This document shows positions 7,838 to 16,599 of a stretch of 47,180 nucleotides of DNA, in pieces (position 1 is the stretch's first letter; every line of letters begins with the position of its first letter). Under the pieces are notes generated by a model. The model did not search any database, was not told the origin of the DNA, and saw only the letters and a program-made list of their open reading frames with translations. Both the position numbers and the translations under genes were made by a program. The stretch lies in the NCBI GenBank assembly GCA_022769665.1, contig JALEIR010000052.1:1-47180 (forward strand). Direction: 5' to 3'. The stretch is from Lachnospiraceae bacterium (lineage in GTDB: Bacteria; Bacillota; Clostridia; Lachnospirales; Lachnospiraceae).

Positions 7838-9010
7838 TCAGTCGGATTTGCAAAGCATAATACCCATCAACAATAAAAACGGGAAACAGATTGCCGCAAG
7901 AATACCCTTTTTCAAGTCATCACCGAAGGCTCCGGAAATCATACCCACCACTGTAGGGCCACCCGAACACCCCACATCTCCTGCCAGTGCCATTAAAGCA
8001 AACAGTGCCGTGCCGCCTTTTGGTATGGTCGCCGCAGCTTTACTGAAGGTCCCCGGCCACATAATTCCTACAGAAAGTCCGCACACTCCGCAGCCTATCA
8101 GTCCGAATACAGGATTCGGAATCAGGGAAATACAAAGGTAAGAAGCCATACAAAGAATACTGCTGCCTGTCATAAACCGGTCCAGATTAATCCTGTCACC
8201 GTATTTTCCGTAAAATGCTCTTGCTGTTCCCATAAGAACAGCAAATGTCATAGGTCCTGCCAGATCACCCACTGTCTTACTGACTCCGAGACCTTTTTCC
8301 GCAAAGGTAGATGCCCATTGACTTACTGCCTGTTCACTGGCTCCCGCACAGAGCATCATCAGCATAAACACCCAAAAAACCTTCTGTTTTGCCAGTTCCT
8401 TCACGGACATTCCCTTTTCACCTTCTTCCATCAGGGAGGCGATAGGAACCTTTGAAAAGAGTATTCCGTTACATATAGGCACCAGTGCCCAGATGACAGA
8501 CAGTATTTTCCAGTTTCCAATGCCAAATATCCGGAAAAACAACGTAGAAATCAGCACTACACCAACATGTCCCCAGCAATAAAAAGAGTGTAACAGGCTC
8601 ATCGCCTGCTCCTTGTTATCCGTAGGACAAGCCTCCACCACAGGGCTCACCAGCACCTCCAGAAGCCCGCCGCCCACAGCATAAATCATGACCGCAACCA
8701 GGATTCCCACAAACGGATTTGGCAGAATATCCGGGAGAACTGCCAAAGCTATCAATCCGGCAGCAGAAAAAACATGGGCTATCATCATGGAAGCTCTGTA
8801 TCCGATTTTGTCAACAAACGTAACTGATGCTAAGTCAATCAGAAGCTGAAGACCGAAATTAACTGTTACAAGCATGGTAATTTGGGAAAGCGGAATCCCA
8901 TATGTGCTCTGAAAAGTCAAAAACAAAAGAGGTACAAAATTATTGATTATCGCCTGTACAATGTACCCGATAAAACAAGCAGTAATCGTTTTTTGAAAAC
9001 TGTTTTTCAT
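7838..9010 (-). CDS. Major facilitator superfamily transporter
   Basis: A 390-residue integral membrane protein with about 12 hydrophobic segments, no signal peptide and a central charged loop (SLMEEGEKGMSVKELAKQK, about 192-210) between the two six-helix halves. The motif-A-like stretch after TM2 is DKIGYRASM. The overall pattern, with a GGGLLEVLVSPVVEA helix 5, resembles MFS permeases of the sugar/FucP-like type, but the substrate cannot be read from the sequence. Start ATG 9010 follows AAGAAGGC. It lies 52 bases after the DUF3783 gene and probably shares its transcript. Confidence 0.85.
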   Translation of the reverse strand: MKNSFQKTITACFIGYIVQAIINNFVPLLFLTFQSTYGIPLSQITMLVTVNFGLQLLIDLASVTFVDKIGYRASMMIAHVFSAAGLIALAVLPDILPNPFVGILVAVMIYAVGGGLLEVLVSPVVEACPTDNKEQAMSLLHSFYCWGHVGVVLISTLFFRIFGIGNWKILSVIWALVPICNGILFSKVPIASLMEEGEKGMSVKELAKQKVFWVFMLMMLCAGASEQAVSQWASTFAEKGLGVSKTVGDLAGPMTFAVLMGTARAFYGKYGDRINLDRFMTGSSILCMASYLCISLIPNPVFGLIGCGVCGLSVGIMWPGTFSKAAATIPKGGTALFALMALAGDVGCSGGPTVVGMISGAFGDDLKKGILAAICFPFLLLMGIMLCKSD

Positions 9011-9062
9011 ATATCTTTAAGCCTTCTTTCATAATTGCATATCACTTGCTGATAACATTTTT

Positions 9063-9446
9063 TCATTGCATCTGTGCATGTTCTTCTCGCAGCTGCTCAT
9101 ACAGCTGATAAACGGTCCACCCGGCATTTGTCTCCGTCACAACAGCTTTCAGATTGATTTTGGGTACTCCCTCTTTTTTCAGTTTATCCAGCAGTTCTTC
9201 CAGACGTTCCTCCGAAAAACCGGAAATCACCAACATTTCCTCATTCATCACAGGAGCATACTTCCGAAAACCATCCGATACCTCCCGCTTTTCCACACCG
9301 TCCATGCCCACCAGATAACCGATTCTCTGAATACATCTTTCCGGAGTCAGATTTTTTACCTTTATACCCATTTGTGCCATCACACCCCGAAGCAAGGATG
9401 TGTGAGGCGTATTTTCGGGCGCATAATATAATATCATTTCTTTCAT
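9063..9446 (-). CDS. DUF3783 domain protein
   Basis: A 127-residue soluble protein of unknown function, recognised as DUF3783 by the pattern in its second half (EEMLVISGFSEERLEELLDKLK, then INLKAVVTETNAGWTVYQLYEQL). The first half (ILYYAPEN near the start, then KVKNLTPERCIQRIGYLVG) looks like a small alpha/beta fold. No metal or nucleotide motif is visible. It heads the minus-strand cluster towards the MFS transporter and stands divergent from mutS2, with a TATAAT near 9480-9486 on the minus strand as a possible -10 but no clear -35. Confidence 0.75.
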   Translation of the reverse strand: MKEMILYYAPENTPHTSLLRGVMAQMGIKVKNLTPERCIQRIGYLVGMDGVEKREVSDGFRKYAPVMNEEMLVISGFSEERLEELLDKLKKEGVPKINLKAVVTETNAGWTVYQLYEQLREEHAQMQ

Positions 9447-9603
9447 AACACAATTATTCCCTCTATTTTTTAATTAAAATATTATATCATCTTTCCCAAG
9501 ACTATGCTATACTTTTGGCAGAAGCGTGATTATGTAGTAACAATTCAGTTCAAATCTCAAAGTTTGTAAATCAGGCAACGTTAATTTTTAGATAGGAGTA
9601 CCC

Positions 9604-11979
9604 ATGAATCAAAAAGTATTATCAAAACTGGAATATAACAAAATCATAGACATGCTGACGGAGAAGGCAGATTCTCAGCCGGGCAAAAAGCTTTGCCGTG
9701 AGCTGCTCCCTTCCACCAATCCGGAGGAAATTCGTAAAAACCAGACACAGACATCGGATGCTCTGAGCCGGTTGTTTAAGGTGGGCAGCACCTCCTTCGG
9801 AAGCAACAGCGACCTCGGCTTTTCTATCAAATCTCTGGAAATCGGCAGTACCCTTTCCATTGCAGAGTTGATAAAAATTGCTGCCATGCTGGACAACGTA
9901 TCCCGTATCAAGACCTACGGGAAAAAGGACAGAGATGATATACCGGACGACAGCCTTTCGGAATATTTTGAACAATTGACTCCTCTGACACAGGTAGCAA
10001 ACGAAATCAACCGCTGTATTCTCTCCGAGGAAGAAATTGCAGATGATGCCAGTCCCAGACTAAAAAGCATACGCCGCTCTATGATTCAGACAAACGAAAA
10101 AATTCATTCTCAGCTGAATTCCATGTTGGCAGGAGCCTACCGCACTTATTTACAGGATGCGGTAATTACCATGCGCGACAATCGCTATTGTATCCCCATT
10201 AAGGCAGAATACAAAGGACAGGTCAACGGTATGATTCATGACCAGTCCGCCACAGGTTCCACATACTTTATTGAACCTGCTGCCGTAGTTGAGCTGAATA
10301 ATAAAATCAGAGAACTGGAACTGGAAGAAAAAGAGGAAATTCAAATTATCCTGGCGGGTCTAAGCGCCATTGCGGGAGAACATACCGAGGAACTGGCAAC
10401 AAATCAGAAAATTATGACAGAGCTGGACTTTATTTTTGCCAAAGCTGAGCTCGCCATGGACATGAACGGAATTGCTCCTGTTTTTAACGAGGAACACTAT
10501 ATCAATATCCGTAAGGGCAGACATCCTCTTCTGGACAAAAAGAAGGTTGTACCCATAGATATCAATCTGGGTAAGGATTTTGACCTGTTAATTATCACCG
10601 GTCCCAACACCGGAGGTAAAACCGTTTCTTTAAAAACCGTTGGTTTATTTACCCTTATGGGTCAGGCCGGTCTGCACATTCCCGCCCTGGACCGCTCGGA
10701 ACTTTCCGTTTTTACCGAGGTTTATGCAGATATCGGCGATGAGCAGAGTATTGAGCAAAGCTTATCCACATTCTCTTCCCATATGAAGAGTATTGTCCAC
10801 ATTTTAAAACATGCGGATGCGGATTCTTTGTGTCTGTTTGATGAATTGGGCGCGGGAACCGATCCTACGGAAGGTGCCGCTCTGGCTATTGCCATTTTAA
10901 ATTATCTTCACGACAGAGGTATCCGGACCATGGCTACCACACACTATAGCGAGTTAAAAATTTATGCTCTTTCTACTTCCTTTGTAGAAAATGCCTGTTG
11001 TGAATTCAATGTGGAAACCCTGCAGCCCACCTATAGACTTCTTATCGGTATTCCGGGAAAGAGCAATGCTTTCGCCATTTCCTCCAAATTGGGGCTCTCC
11101 GATGAAATTATCAATGCCGCAAAAGAACAAATCGGGAAAGAAGACAAGAGCTTTGAAGATGTTATCGCAGACTTGGAGCAAAGCCGCATCACCATTGAAA
11201 AGGAACAGCGGGAAATTGCAGAATACAAGGAACGTATTCGTACTCTTCAGGAACAACTGCAACATAAAAACGAAAAAATAGATCAGGCTAAGGATCGTAT
11301 CCTGAGAGAAGCGAACGAAAAGGCAAAGGAAATTCTACAGGAGGCCAAGGATGTCGCCGATGAAACCATCCGCGATTTCAACAAGGTTAGTGCCGGTGCC
11401 GATATTCGGGAATTGGAGAAAAAACGCCAGAAAGTTCGGGACAAGATTAATGAAAAGAATGCAAAACTTTCTATTGGCGCAAGCAAAGAACCGACAATCA
11501 AGACTCTTGACCCGAAAAAGCTGAAAAAGGGAGATACCGTCAAAATTGTTTCCATGGGCCTTAAGGGTACCGTCAGCACCCTGCCGGATGCAAAGGGCGC
11601 TTTATTTGTACAATGCGGTATTATGCGAACACAAACAAATGTAAAAGACCTTGTGCTGATTGACGAGGTTACCATCAATACTCCAACCCTACAGCGTACG
11701 GGCGCAGGAAAAATCAAGATGTCAAAATCCTTATCCGTCTCCACAGAAATCAATCTGCTGGGTAAGACTGTAGATGAGGCTTTGTCCGAGTTGGACAAAT
11801 ATCTTGACGATGCCTATCTGGCACACCTGCCCAGTGTCAGGGTAGTACACGGCAAGGGAACCGGTGCTCTTCGCAATGCGGTTCACAATCATTTAAAGCG
11901 ACTGAAATATGTAAAAGAATTCCGTCTTGGTGAGTACGGAGAAGGTGACGCAGGTGTCACAATTGTAACTTTTAAGTAG
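9604..11979 (+). CDS. mutS2: MutS2 family ATPase/endonuclease
   Basis: A 791-residue MutS-like protein without the mismatch-recognition domain. It has a core and clamp region (1-320), an ABC-type ATPase with Walker A GPNTGGKT (333-340) and Walker B LCLFDELGAGTDP, a long charged coiled coil (about 515-620), a KOW-like segment and a C-terminal Smr nuclease domain (about 715-791) with VVHGKGTGALR. In Bacillus, MutS2 has been shown to act on collided ribosomes, and it limits recombination in other bacteria; which applies here is unknown. ATG 9604 follows GATAGGAGT. A two-component pair follows within 60 bases. Confidence 0.95.
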   Translation: MNQKVLSKLEYNKIIDMLTEKADSQPGKKLCRELLPSTNPEEIRKNQTQTSDALSRLFKVGSTSFGSNSDLGFSIKSLEIGSTLSIAELIKIAAMLDNVSRIKTYGKKDRDDIPDDSLSEYFEQLTPLTQVANEINRCILSEEEIADDASPRLKSIRRSMIQTNEKIHSQLNSMLAGAYRTYLQDAVITMRDNRYCIPIKAEYKGQVNGMIHDQSATGSTYFIEPAAVVELNNKIRELELEEKEEIQIILAGLSAIAGEHTEELATNQKIMTELDFIFAKAELAMDMNGIAPVFNEEHYINIRKGRHPLLDKKKVVPIDINLGKDFDLLIITGPNTGGKTVSLKTVGLFTLMGQAGLHIPALDRSELSVFTEVYADIGDEQSIEQSLSTFSSHMKSIVHILKHADADSLCLFDELGAGTDPTEGAALAIAILNYLHDRGIRTMATTHYSELKIYALSTSFVENACCEFNVETLQPTYRLLIGIPGKSNAFAISSKLGLSDEIINAAKEQIGKEDKSFEDVIADLEQSRITIEKEQREIAEYKERIRTLQEQLQHKNEKIDQAKDRILREANEKAKEILQEAKDVADETIRDFNKVSAGADIRELEKKRQKVRDKINEKNAKLSIGASKEPTIKTLDPKKLKKGDTVKIVSMGLKGTVSTLPDAKGALFVQCGIMRTQTNVKDLVLIDEVTINTPTLQRTGAGKIKMSKSLSVSTEINLLGKTVDEALSELDKYLDDAYLAHLPSVRVVHGKGTGALRNAVHNHLKRLKYVKEFRLGEYGEGDAGVTIVTFK

Positions 11980-12031
11980 AATATATCATGAGAACAGATA
12001 GTGCGGTTATTGCGCAGAAATGGGGAATGGA

Positions 12032-12733
12032 ATGGTAAGCAAACAGAAAATTTTAATTGTGGATGATGATAACAATATTGCAGAATTAATCTCTCTGTAC
12101 ATGACTAAAGAATGTTTTGATACTTTGATTATAAATGATGGGGAATCCGTCATGCCTGCTATTGAGAGTTTTTCGCCGAATTTAATTTTGTTGGACATCA
12201 TGCTCCCGGGAATGGACGGCTATCAGGTATGCCGTGAAGTTAGAGCAAAGTATTCCGTTCCTATCATCATGCTTTCCGCCAAAGGAGAAGTCTTTGACAA
12301 GGTTTTGGGATTGGAACTCGGTGCAGACGATTACATTGAAAAGCCGTTTGATTCCAAGGAACTGGTAGCCCGCTCCAAAGCAGTTCTCCGCCGCTACAAA
12401 ACTGTAAATACTGCTCCCGAAAATCCCAATGACAAGTGTGTGGAATACACCGATTTGTCCATCAATCTCACGAACTATTCCGTAGTATACATGGGTGAAA
12501 ATGTTGATATGCCTCCAAAAGAGCTGGAGCTTTTATATTTTCTGGCATCCTCTCCCAACCATGTATTCACCAGAGAACAACTGTTGGATCAGATTTGGGG
12601 ATATGAGTATATCGGCGACACCCGCACCGTGGATGTCCATATCAAGCGTCTGAGGGAAAAAATCAAAGACCATGCAAACTGGAAAATATCCACTATCTGG
12701 GGCATCGGTTATAAGTTTGAGGTAAGAAATTAA
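12032..12733 (+). CDS. OmpR/PhoB-family response regulator
   Basis: A 233-residue regulator. The receiver domain (1-120) has the acidic pocket DDD near residue 11, phosphoacceptor Asp55 in LLDIMLPG, and the switch Lys in YIEKPF. The C-terminal winged helix (about 140-233) contains KELELLYFL and the recognition helix RTVDVHIKRLREKI. ATG 12032 is preferred over the in-frame ATG 12020 because GGGGAATGG lies directly in front of it and the protein then starts MVSKQKILIVDDD as expected. Its stop overlaps the kinase start (TAATG), so both are made together. Confidence 0.92.
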   Translation: MVSKQKILIVDDDNNIAELISLYMTKECFDTLIINDGESVMPAIESFSPNLILLDIMLPGMDGYQVCREVRAKYSVPIIMLSAKGEVFDKVLGLELGADDYIEKPFDSKELVARSKAVLRRYKTVNTAPENPNDKCVEYTDLSINLTNYSVVYMGENVDMPPKELELLYFLASSPNHVFTREQLLDQIWGYEYIGDTRTVDVHIKRLREKIKDHANWKISTIWGIGYKFEVRN

Positions 12734-14160
12734 TGAAAAAGACCCTCTATTTGAAGTTTATACTGGCTTATTTCATATTTGGTGTTTTCAGCTTCATCAT
12801 TGTTTCCGTCTTTGTTCCCAATATGACAAAGGAACATTTGATTCGAGAAAAGGCAGAAACCCTTTATTCCGAAGCTACCCTGATATCCAATACCTACGCT
12901 ACCGGACTGTATACCAGTGAAACGGATTTGGAAACAGTAAAAACACAGCTTGATTTTCTGGCTGTATATCTGGATTCCACCATCCGTATCATCAATCCAT
13001 CCGGCAGGCTTGTCCTGGATACCAATACTCCTCTCAACGTAAAAGATGTAGTAATGATTGAAAATTTTGACCCAACTGCCACTGCAGGCTCTTACTACAT
13101 GGTAAATGACTTTTTCGGCAGCTTTGATTCAGAAATGCTCAGCGTATTTGCTCCTATTACTTCCAGCTATATGGTAAAGGGATATGTGGTAATACACTGT
13201 GACATGAATGATATACAGGATTCCTGCAACAGCATGTTGAATATTTCCTATATTACTTTGGTAATCCTGTTGCTGCTCTCATTAATTATTCTCATTTTCT
13301 TTACGGAGATGGTATACATACCGTTACGAAAAATTACTTATGCAACCGAACAGTATGCCGCCGGAAACATGCATTATGAATTTCAGGTGGAAAGTGATGA
13401 TGAAATCGGTTATCTTGCTGTCTGTCTCAACTATATGGCAAGCCAGATTGCAAGTGCCGAGGATGACCAGAAAAAATTTGTTGCAAACGTATCTCATGAT
13501 TTCCGCTCTCCTCTAACCTCTATCCGCGGTTATCTGGAGGCAATGATTGACGGTACCATCCCTCCGGAAATGCACGAAAAGTATCTCGGAATTGTATTGA
13601 ATGAAACAGAACGCCTGACAAATCTGACTAACAGTCTCTTGACACTAAACAATTTAAATACCAAGGGAATGATGTTAAACCGCACGGATTTCAATATCAA
13701 CCGGGTAATCCGAAACACTGCTGCCTCCTTTGAAGGTACCTGCCGGAAAAAAACCATTGCCATTGAACTGGTACTTACCGGAGATGAAATGTATGTGAAT
13801 GCCGATAAAGACAGAATTCAGCAAGTGCTTTATAATCTGATTGACAATGCCATCAAGTTCAGTCATCATGACTCGGTCATCAAGGTAGAAACCTCTTTGA
13901 AAAAGAATAAGCTTTTTGTCTCGGTAAAAGATACGGGAATCGGTATTCCCAAAGAAGATTTGAAACTGATTTGGGACAGATTCTATAAATCGGATTTATC
14001 CAGAGGCAAAGATAAAAAGGGTACCGGACTGGGCCTTTCCATCGTGAAAGAAATTATCAATTGCCACAATGAACATATCAACGTGATCAGTACAGAGGGT
14101 GTGGGAAGTGAATTTATTTTTTCCCTTGCTTTGTCAGCAAAAAACGACGAGGAAGATTAG
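12733..14160 (+). CDS. Sensor histidine kinase, two membrane segments
   Basis: A 475-residue kinase partnering the preceding regulator. TM1 is about 8-28 and TM2 about 172-192, enclosing an extracytoplasmic sensor of about 140 residues with no domain I can name. A HAMP linker (193-245) leads to the HisKA domain with His255 in NVSHDFRSP and the ATPase domain with the N box (NLIDNAIKFS), G1 (DTGIGIP) and G2 (GTGLGLSI). The signal is unknown. The last codons form part of a terminator and overlap the convergent S-component gene by three bases. Confidence 0.92.
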   Translation: MKKTLYLKFILAYFIFGVFSFIIVSVFVPNMTKEHLIREKAETLYSEATLISNTYATGLYTSETDLETVKTQLDFLAVYLDSTIRIINPSGRLVLDTNTPLNVKDVVMIENFDPTATAGSYYMVNDFFGSFDSEMLSVFAPITSSYMVKGYVVIHCDMNDIQDSCNSMLNISYITLVILLLLSLIILIFFTEMVYIPLRKITYATEQYAAGNMHYEFQVESDDEIGYLAVCLNYMASQIASAEDDQKKFVANVSHDFRSPLTSIRGYLEAMIDGTIPPEMHEKYLGIVLNETERLTNLTNSLLTLNNLNTKGMMLNRTDFNINRVIRNTAASFEGTCRKKTIAIELVLTGDEMYVNADKDRIQQVLYNLIDNAIKFSHHDSVIKVETSLKKNKLFVSVKDTGIGIPKEDLKLIWDRFYKSDLSRGKDKKGTGLGLSIVKEIINCHNEHINVISTEGVGSEFIFSLALSAKNDEED

Positions 14161-14174
14161 CTCCCCGTCGTTTT
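14141..14174. terminator. Bidirectional terminator built from the overlapping 3' ends of two convergent genes
   Basis: AAAACGACGAGG (14141-14152) pairs with CCCCGTCGTTTT (14163-14174) with one mismatch. The plus side runs into TTTTCAATTTT, the minus side into TTTTTTG. Both arms lie in or next to coding sequence of the kinase (stop 14158-14160) and the S-component gene (stop 14159-14157). Confidence 0.7.
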
Positions 14175-14699
14175 CAATTTTCTCATAACTTTTCTGATAG
14201 GAACATACAAAACCAGCATTACCACAAAATTTCCGATGCAATGCAGAATGTCATGTGGGATACCGGCAACCCACCAGGTAAAACCGGCGTAAAGTCCGCC
14301 TCGGATTCCTTTATCCGTAATACCAATCACAAAATACGGTATTGCGCATAAAAAACCAAAGCATAATCCAAATGCGGCAGACAGTATACTCCAAAACCAG
14401 ACAGATTCCTGTTTTCTGTTCAGGTATGCTAGAAATGCCAGAAGCGGCCAAACATACAGATACATAATCCACCAAAGACCCATACCGTATATACAACCTT
14501 CTATCAGTACAAAAACAGGCACAACAAACAGAATTCTCCATCCGAAAAATAAAGTAAACATGATAGTCCAAAAAGATACCAACTCAATACCCGGCACAAA
14601 ACTGAGCATTTCTTTACAGACCACAATCACTGCTACCATGACACCTATAAGCGCAATATCCTGTATGGTAATCTTGTGTTTCTTTTCTGATTTCGCCAT
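14157..14699 (-). CDS. ECF-transporter-type substrate-binding (S) component, candidate corrinoid uptake
   Basis: A 180-residue integral membrane protein with about six helices and a basic N-terminus (MAKSEKKHKITIQDIALIG), the usual shape of an S component that works with a shared energizing module EcfA-A'-T. It is rich in Trp and aromatic residues (YGMGLWWIMYLYVW). No EcfA or EcfT gene is nearby, so it would use a shared module (group II). It lies 47 bases after a DUF4430 gene; the pair sits behind a cobalamin riboswitch and terminator, which makes cobalamin or a corrinoid precursor the best guess for its substrate. The S-component call rests on size and topology; the substrate is inferred from regulation. 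Confidence 0.75.
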   Translation of the reverse strand: MAKSEKKHKITIQDIALIGVMVAVIVVCKEMLSFVPGIELVSFWTIMFTLFFGWRILFVVPVFVLIEGCIYGMGLWWIMYLYVWPLLAFLAYLNRKQESVWFWSILSAAFGLCFGFLCAIPYFVIGITDKGIRGGLYAGFTWWVAGIPHDILHCIGNFVVMLVLYVPIRKVMRKLKTTGS

Positions 14700-14746
14700 A
14701 ATATTTCATTCCGCCTCTTCGGTAAATCTACAATATCAAATCTGAC

Positions 14747-15160
14747 CTATTGACCTGCAGTATATACAATGGAAAAGGCGTCTCCGTCTTCTACCGGTTG
14801 CGTATCAATACCGTACATGCAATATTCTCCGTTCACATAAAATGCCCAGTACGCACCGTCAACATTGTAATCGGCTGTCTCACCGTTTACGGTATCCACC
14901 ATCAGACCATATTCGCTTTCTGTACCGGAAAAAGTTAACCCTTCCGCCTCCTCCATGGCCTGGCGAAGATATTCCGCATCTGTCTTCAGTTCGTATTTTT
15001 CGGATTCGGAAGACTTGTTCACAACTTCGATGGTGATGGACTTACTTCCTTCCACAGGTTTCTCACGGAAAACGACAAATACTACCGCAAGAATGGCAAT
15101 TACAACAACTAAAGCTGCAATGCCCGCAATGAGTTTTTTGTTTGTTTTTTTGGTTTCCAT
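14747..15160 (-). CDS. Membrane-anchored DUF4430 (transcobalamin C-terminal-like) protein
   Basis: A 137-residue protein with a basic N-terminus, one membrane helix (about 10-31, no lipobox cysteine) and an extracytoplasmic DUF4430 domain with the typical YWAFYVNGEY stretch followed by a VEDGDAFSIVY ending. DUF4430 is described as related to the C-terminal domain of transcobalamin and intrinsic factor, which contacts B12 in animals. ATG 15160 is chosen over an in-frame start 36 bases upstream because GGAGGAAATGAA precedes it. With the riboswitch upstream and the S component downstream, the simplest model is a surface protein that hands a corrinoid to the S component. That model is inference. 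Confidence 0.82.
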   Translation of the reverse strand: METKKTNKKLIAGIAALVVVIAILAVVFVVFREKPVEGSKSITIEVVNKSSESEKYELKTDAEYLRQAMEEAEGLTFSGTESEYGLMVDTVNGETADYNVDGAYWAFYVNGEYCMYGIDTQPVEDGDAFSIVYTAGQ

Positions 15161-15254
15161 TTCATTTCCTCCATTTTCGCTGCCTTTTACAGACATGTAT
15201 TTTGGTGAAAAGAATTCCTGTTCGTTAGGAAACGTACACTGTCAAGTGCACCTA

Positions 15255-15286
15255 CAAAAAAACTCCTGCCACTTTCGGCAGGAGTT
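15255..15286 (-). terminator. Riboswitch-associated terminator
   Basis: AACTCCTGCC (15261-15270) and GGCAGGAGTT (15277-15286) form a perfect 10-pair stem, followed on the minus strand by a run of T (15255-15260 region). It lies about 95 bases after the cobalamin aptamer and about 95 bases before the DUF4430 start, the place expected for the expression platform. A matching antiterminator is not obvious by eye. Confidence 0.8.
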
Positions 15287-15381
15287 GACGACACAAAATA
15301 GAACGCATACTTTGCAATAAAATTGCAGCATACCCGCATTATTTCGTACTAACCAAGCCCTCGTGGTCACACAGTACTCAC

Positions 15382-15599
15382 TACAGGCAGGTCTTCTGAC
15401 TTGAGTATCTACACTCTGTTTCGCCTTCCCGGATTTTTCCAATTACATTCTTTCGGAAAATCTCCAGTGACATTACTGTTTCATTACAAAACAGGAAACA
15501 CAGCTCCTCTCTTACAGCGACGAGATCGTGCAGGTCTTTCACCTGCTTCCCTTTTCACCGGACCAAACAAAATCCTTTTCGTTCATCCGACACCTGTAA
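15382..15599 (-). ncRNA. Cobalamin riboswitch
   Basis: Read on the minus strand it carries the conserved series of the class: TTACAGGTG opening P1, GGGAAGCAGGTGAAAGACC, CTGTAAGAGAGGAGC, then CCGGGAAGGCGAAACAG, and the closing AAGTCAGAAGACCTGCC-TGTA. P1 is formed by 15593-15599 with about 15382-15388. Binding of adenosylcobalamin (or another cobalamin) should stop expression of the downstream DUF4430/S-component pair through the terminator at 15255-15286. Confidence 0.95.
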
Positions 15600-15622
15600 T
15601 GCTCTTATTCACTCAAGTCAGT

Positions 15623-15651
15623 ATTGTAGCACAGCATTTTACAAAAAGCAA
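15623..15651 (-). promoter_or_regulatory. Promoter of the riboswitch transcript
   Basis: On the minus strand TTGCTT (15651-15646), a 17-base spacer and TACAAT (15628-15623) make a sigma-A-type promoter. Transcription would begin near 15616, some 17 bases before the aptamer. The -35 lies just past the SDR gene stop, so the riboswitch unit is independent of it. Confidence 0.7.
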
Positions 15652-15664
15652 CGAAAATGCGTTT

Positions 15665-16465
15665 TTACCAGGTACGGGAATTCAGCTGCTTAAACTGTGC
15701 AACAGTTGAAACATGAGAATTCAAACCACCGTCCACATTGACAATTTGTCCGGTTACATATGCACTTTCATCGGAGCCAAGATATACACACATATGTCCG
15801 ATATCCTCGGGACAACCGTAACGATCCACCATAATATTGCTCAGGAAAATATCCTTTAATGCCTGGGGAACATGTGCTTCATTTTCAGGTGTTACAATCA
15901 GACCGGGACGCACACAGTTACAACGGATATTCTGTTTTCCGTATTGCAGTGCTGTAGACTGTGTCAGCATATCTACACCTGCTTTCGCACAGGCGTATGC
16001 TGTAGAACCCAAATCTCCTGCACAGGAAGCCATGGAACCAATGTTAATAATGGAACCGCCTCCGTTTTTCTGCATATAAGGCAATACACACTTTGTAGCG
16101 TAAAATGTACCGCGCAAATCACTCTGGAATACATGATCCCACATCTCCAAAGTCAGCTCATCCACACGTCCGTCCTTCAGACCTACATTTGCCGCATTGT
16201 TTACCAGAATATCGATTTTACCGTATTTCTCCGCAGTATCTGCAAAAAGCGCCTCAATACTTTCCGTAGCGGTAATATCCATAAAATGATAGGAAGCCTC
16301 TCCACCTTCATTTACGATTCTGTCAACAACTGCCTGTCCCTTCTCCTGTCTGCGTCCGCAAATCACCACTTTTGCACCTTCTGCAGCATACAATCTGGCA
16401 ATTCCGATACCAATTCCGCTGGTAGAGCCGGTAACAATAGCAACCTTGTCCTGCAATCTGCCCAT
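15665..16465 (-). CDS. Short-chain dehydrogenase/reductase
   Basis: A 266-residue NAD(P)H-dependent oxidoreductase of the classical SDR type. It has the cofactor loop TGSTSGIG (12-19), NNAAN (89-93), and the catalytic triad residues Ser144, Tyr157 and Lys161 (YACAK). An Arg pair after strand 2 (CGRRQEK, 37-42) suggests NADP(H). The closing region ends VNVDGGLNSHVSTVAQFKQL, longer than usual after the GG. The substrate cannot be told; sugar, keto-ester or steroid activity are all possible for this shape. It has a strong AAGGAGGAT binding site and its own promoter. Confidence 0.88.
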   Translation of the reverse strand: MGRLQDKVAIVTGSTSGIGIGIARLYAAEGAKVVICGRRQEKGQAVVDRIVNEGGEASYHFMDITATESIEALFADTAEKYGKIDILVNNAANVGLKDGRVDELTLEMWDHVFQSDLRGTFYATKCVLPYMQKNGGGSIINIGSMASCAGDLGSTAYACAKAGVDMLTQSTALQYGKQNIRCNCVRPGLIVTPENEAHVPQALKDIFLSNIMVDRYGCPEDIGHMCVYLGSDESAYVTGQIVNVDGGLNSHVSTVAQFKQLNSRTW

Positions 16466-16534
16466 CTTTAATATCCTCCTTAAATTTGTATCCTGCCTTT
16501 CTTTAAAAAAGAAAAAACAGAATCTGATAAATTA

Positions 16535-16563
16535 ACTATATATCATTCAAATGAATAAATCAA
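16535..16563 (-). promoter_or_regulatory. Promoter of the SDR gene with a tandem 11-base repeat at the -35
   Basis: On the minus strand TTGATT (16563-16558), 17 bases, then TATAGT (16540-16535). The plus-strand word ATGAATAAATC occurs twice (16551-16561 and 16563-16573) across the -35, and ATTCAAATGAAT is a near-palindrome in the spacer. These could bind a regulator. Confidence 0.55.
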
Positions 16564-16599
16564 TGAATAAATCGAGTAACAACCACTTCAAATTTCAGA

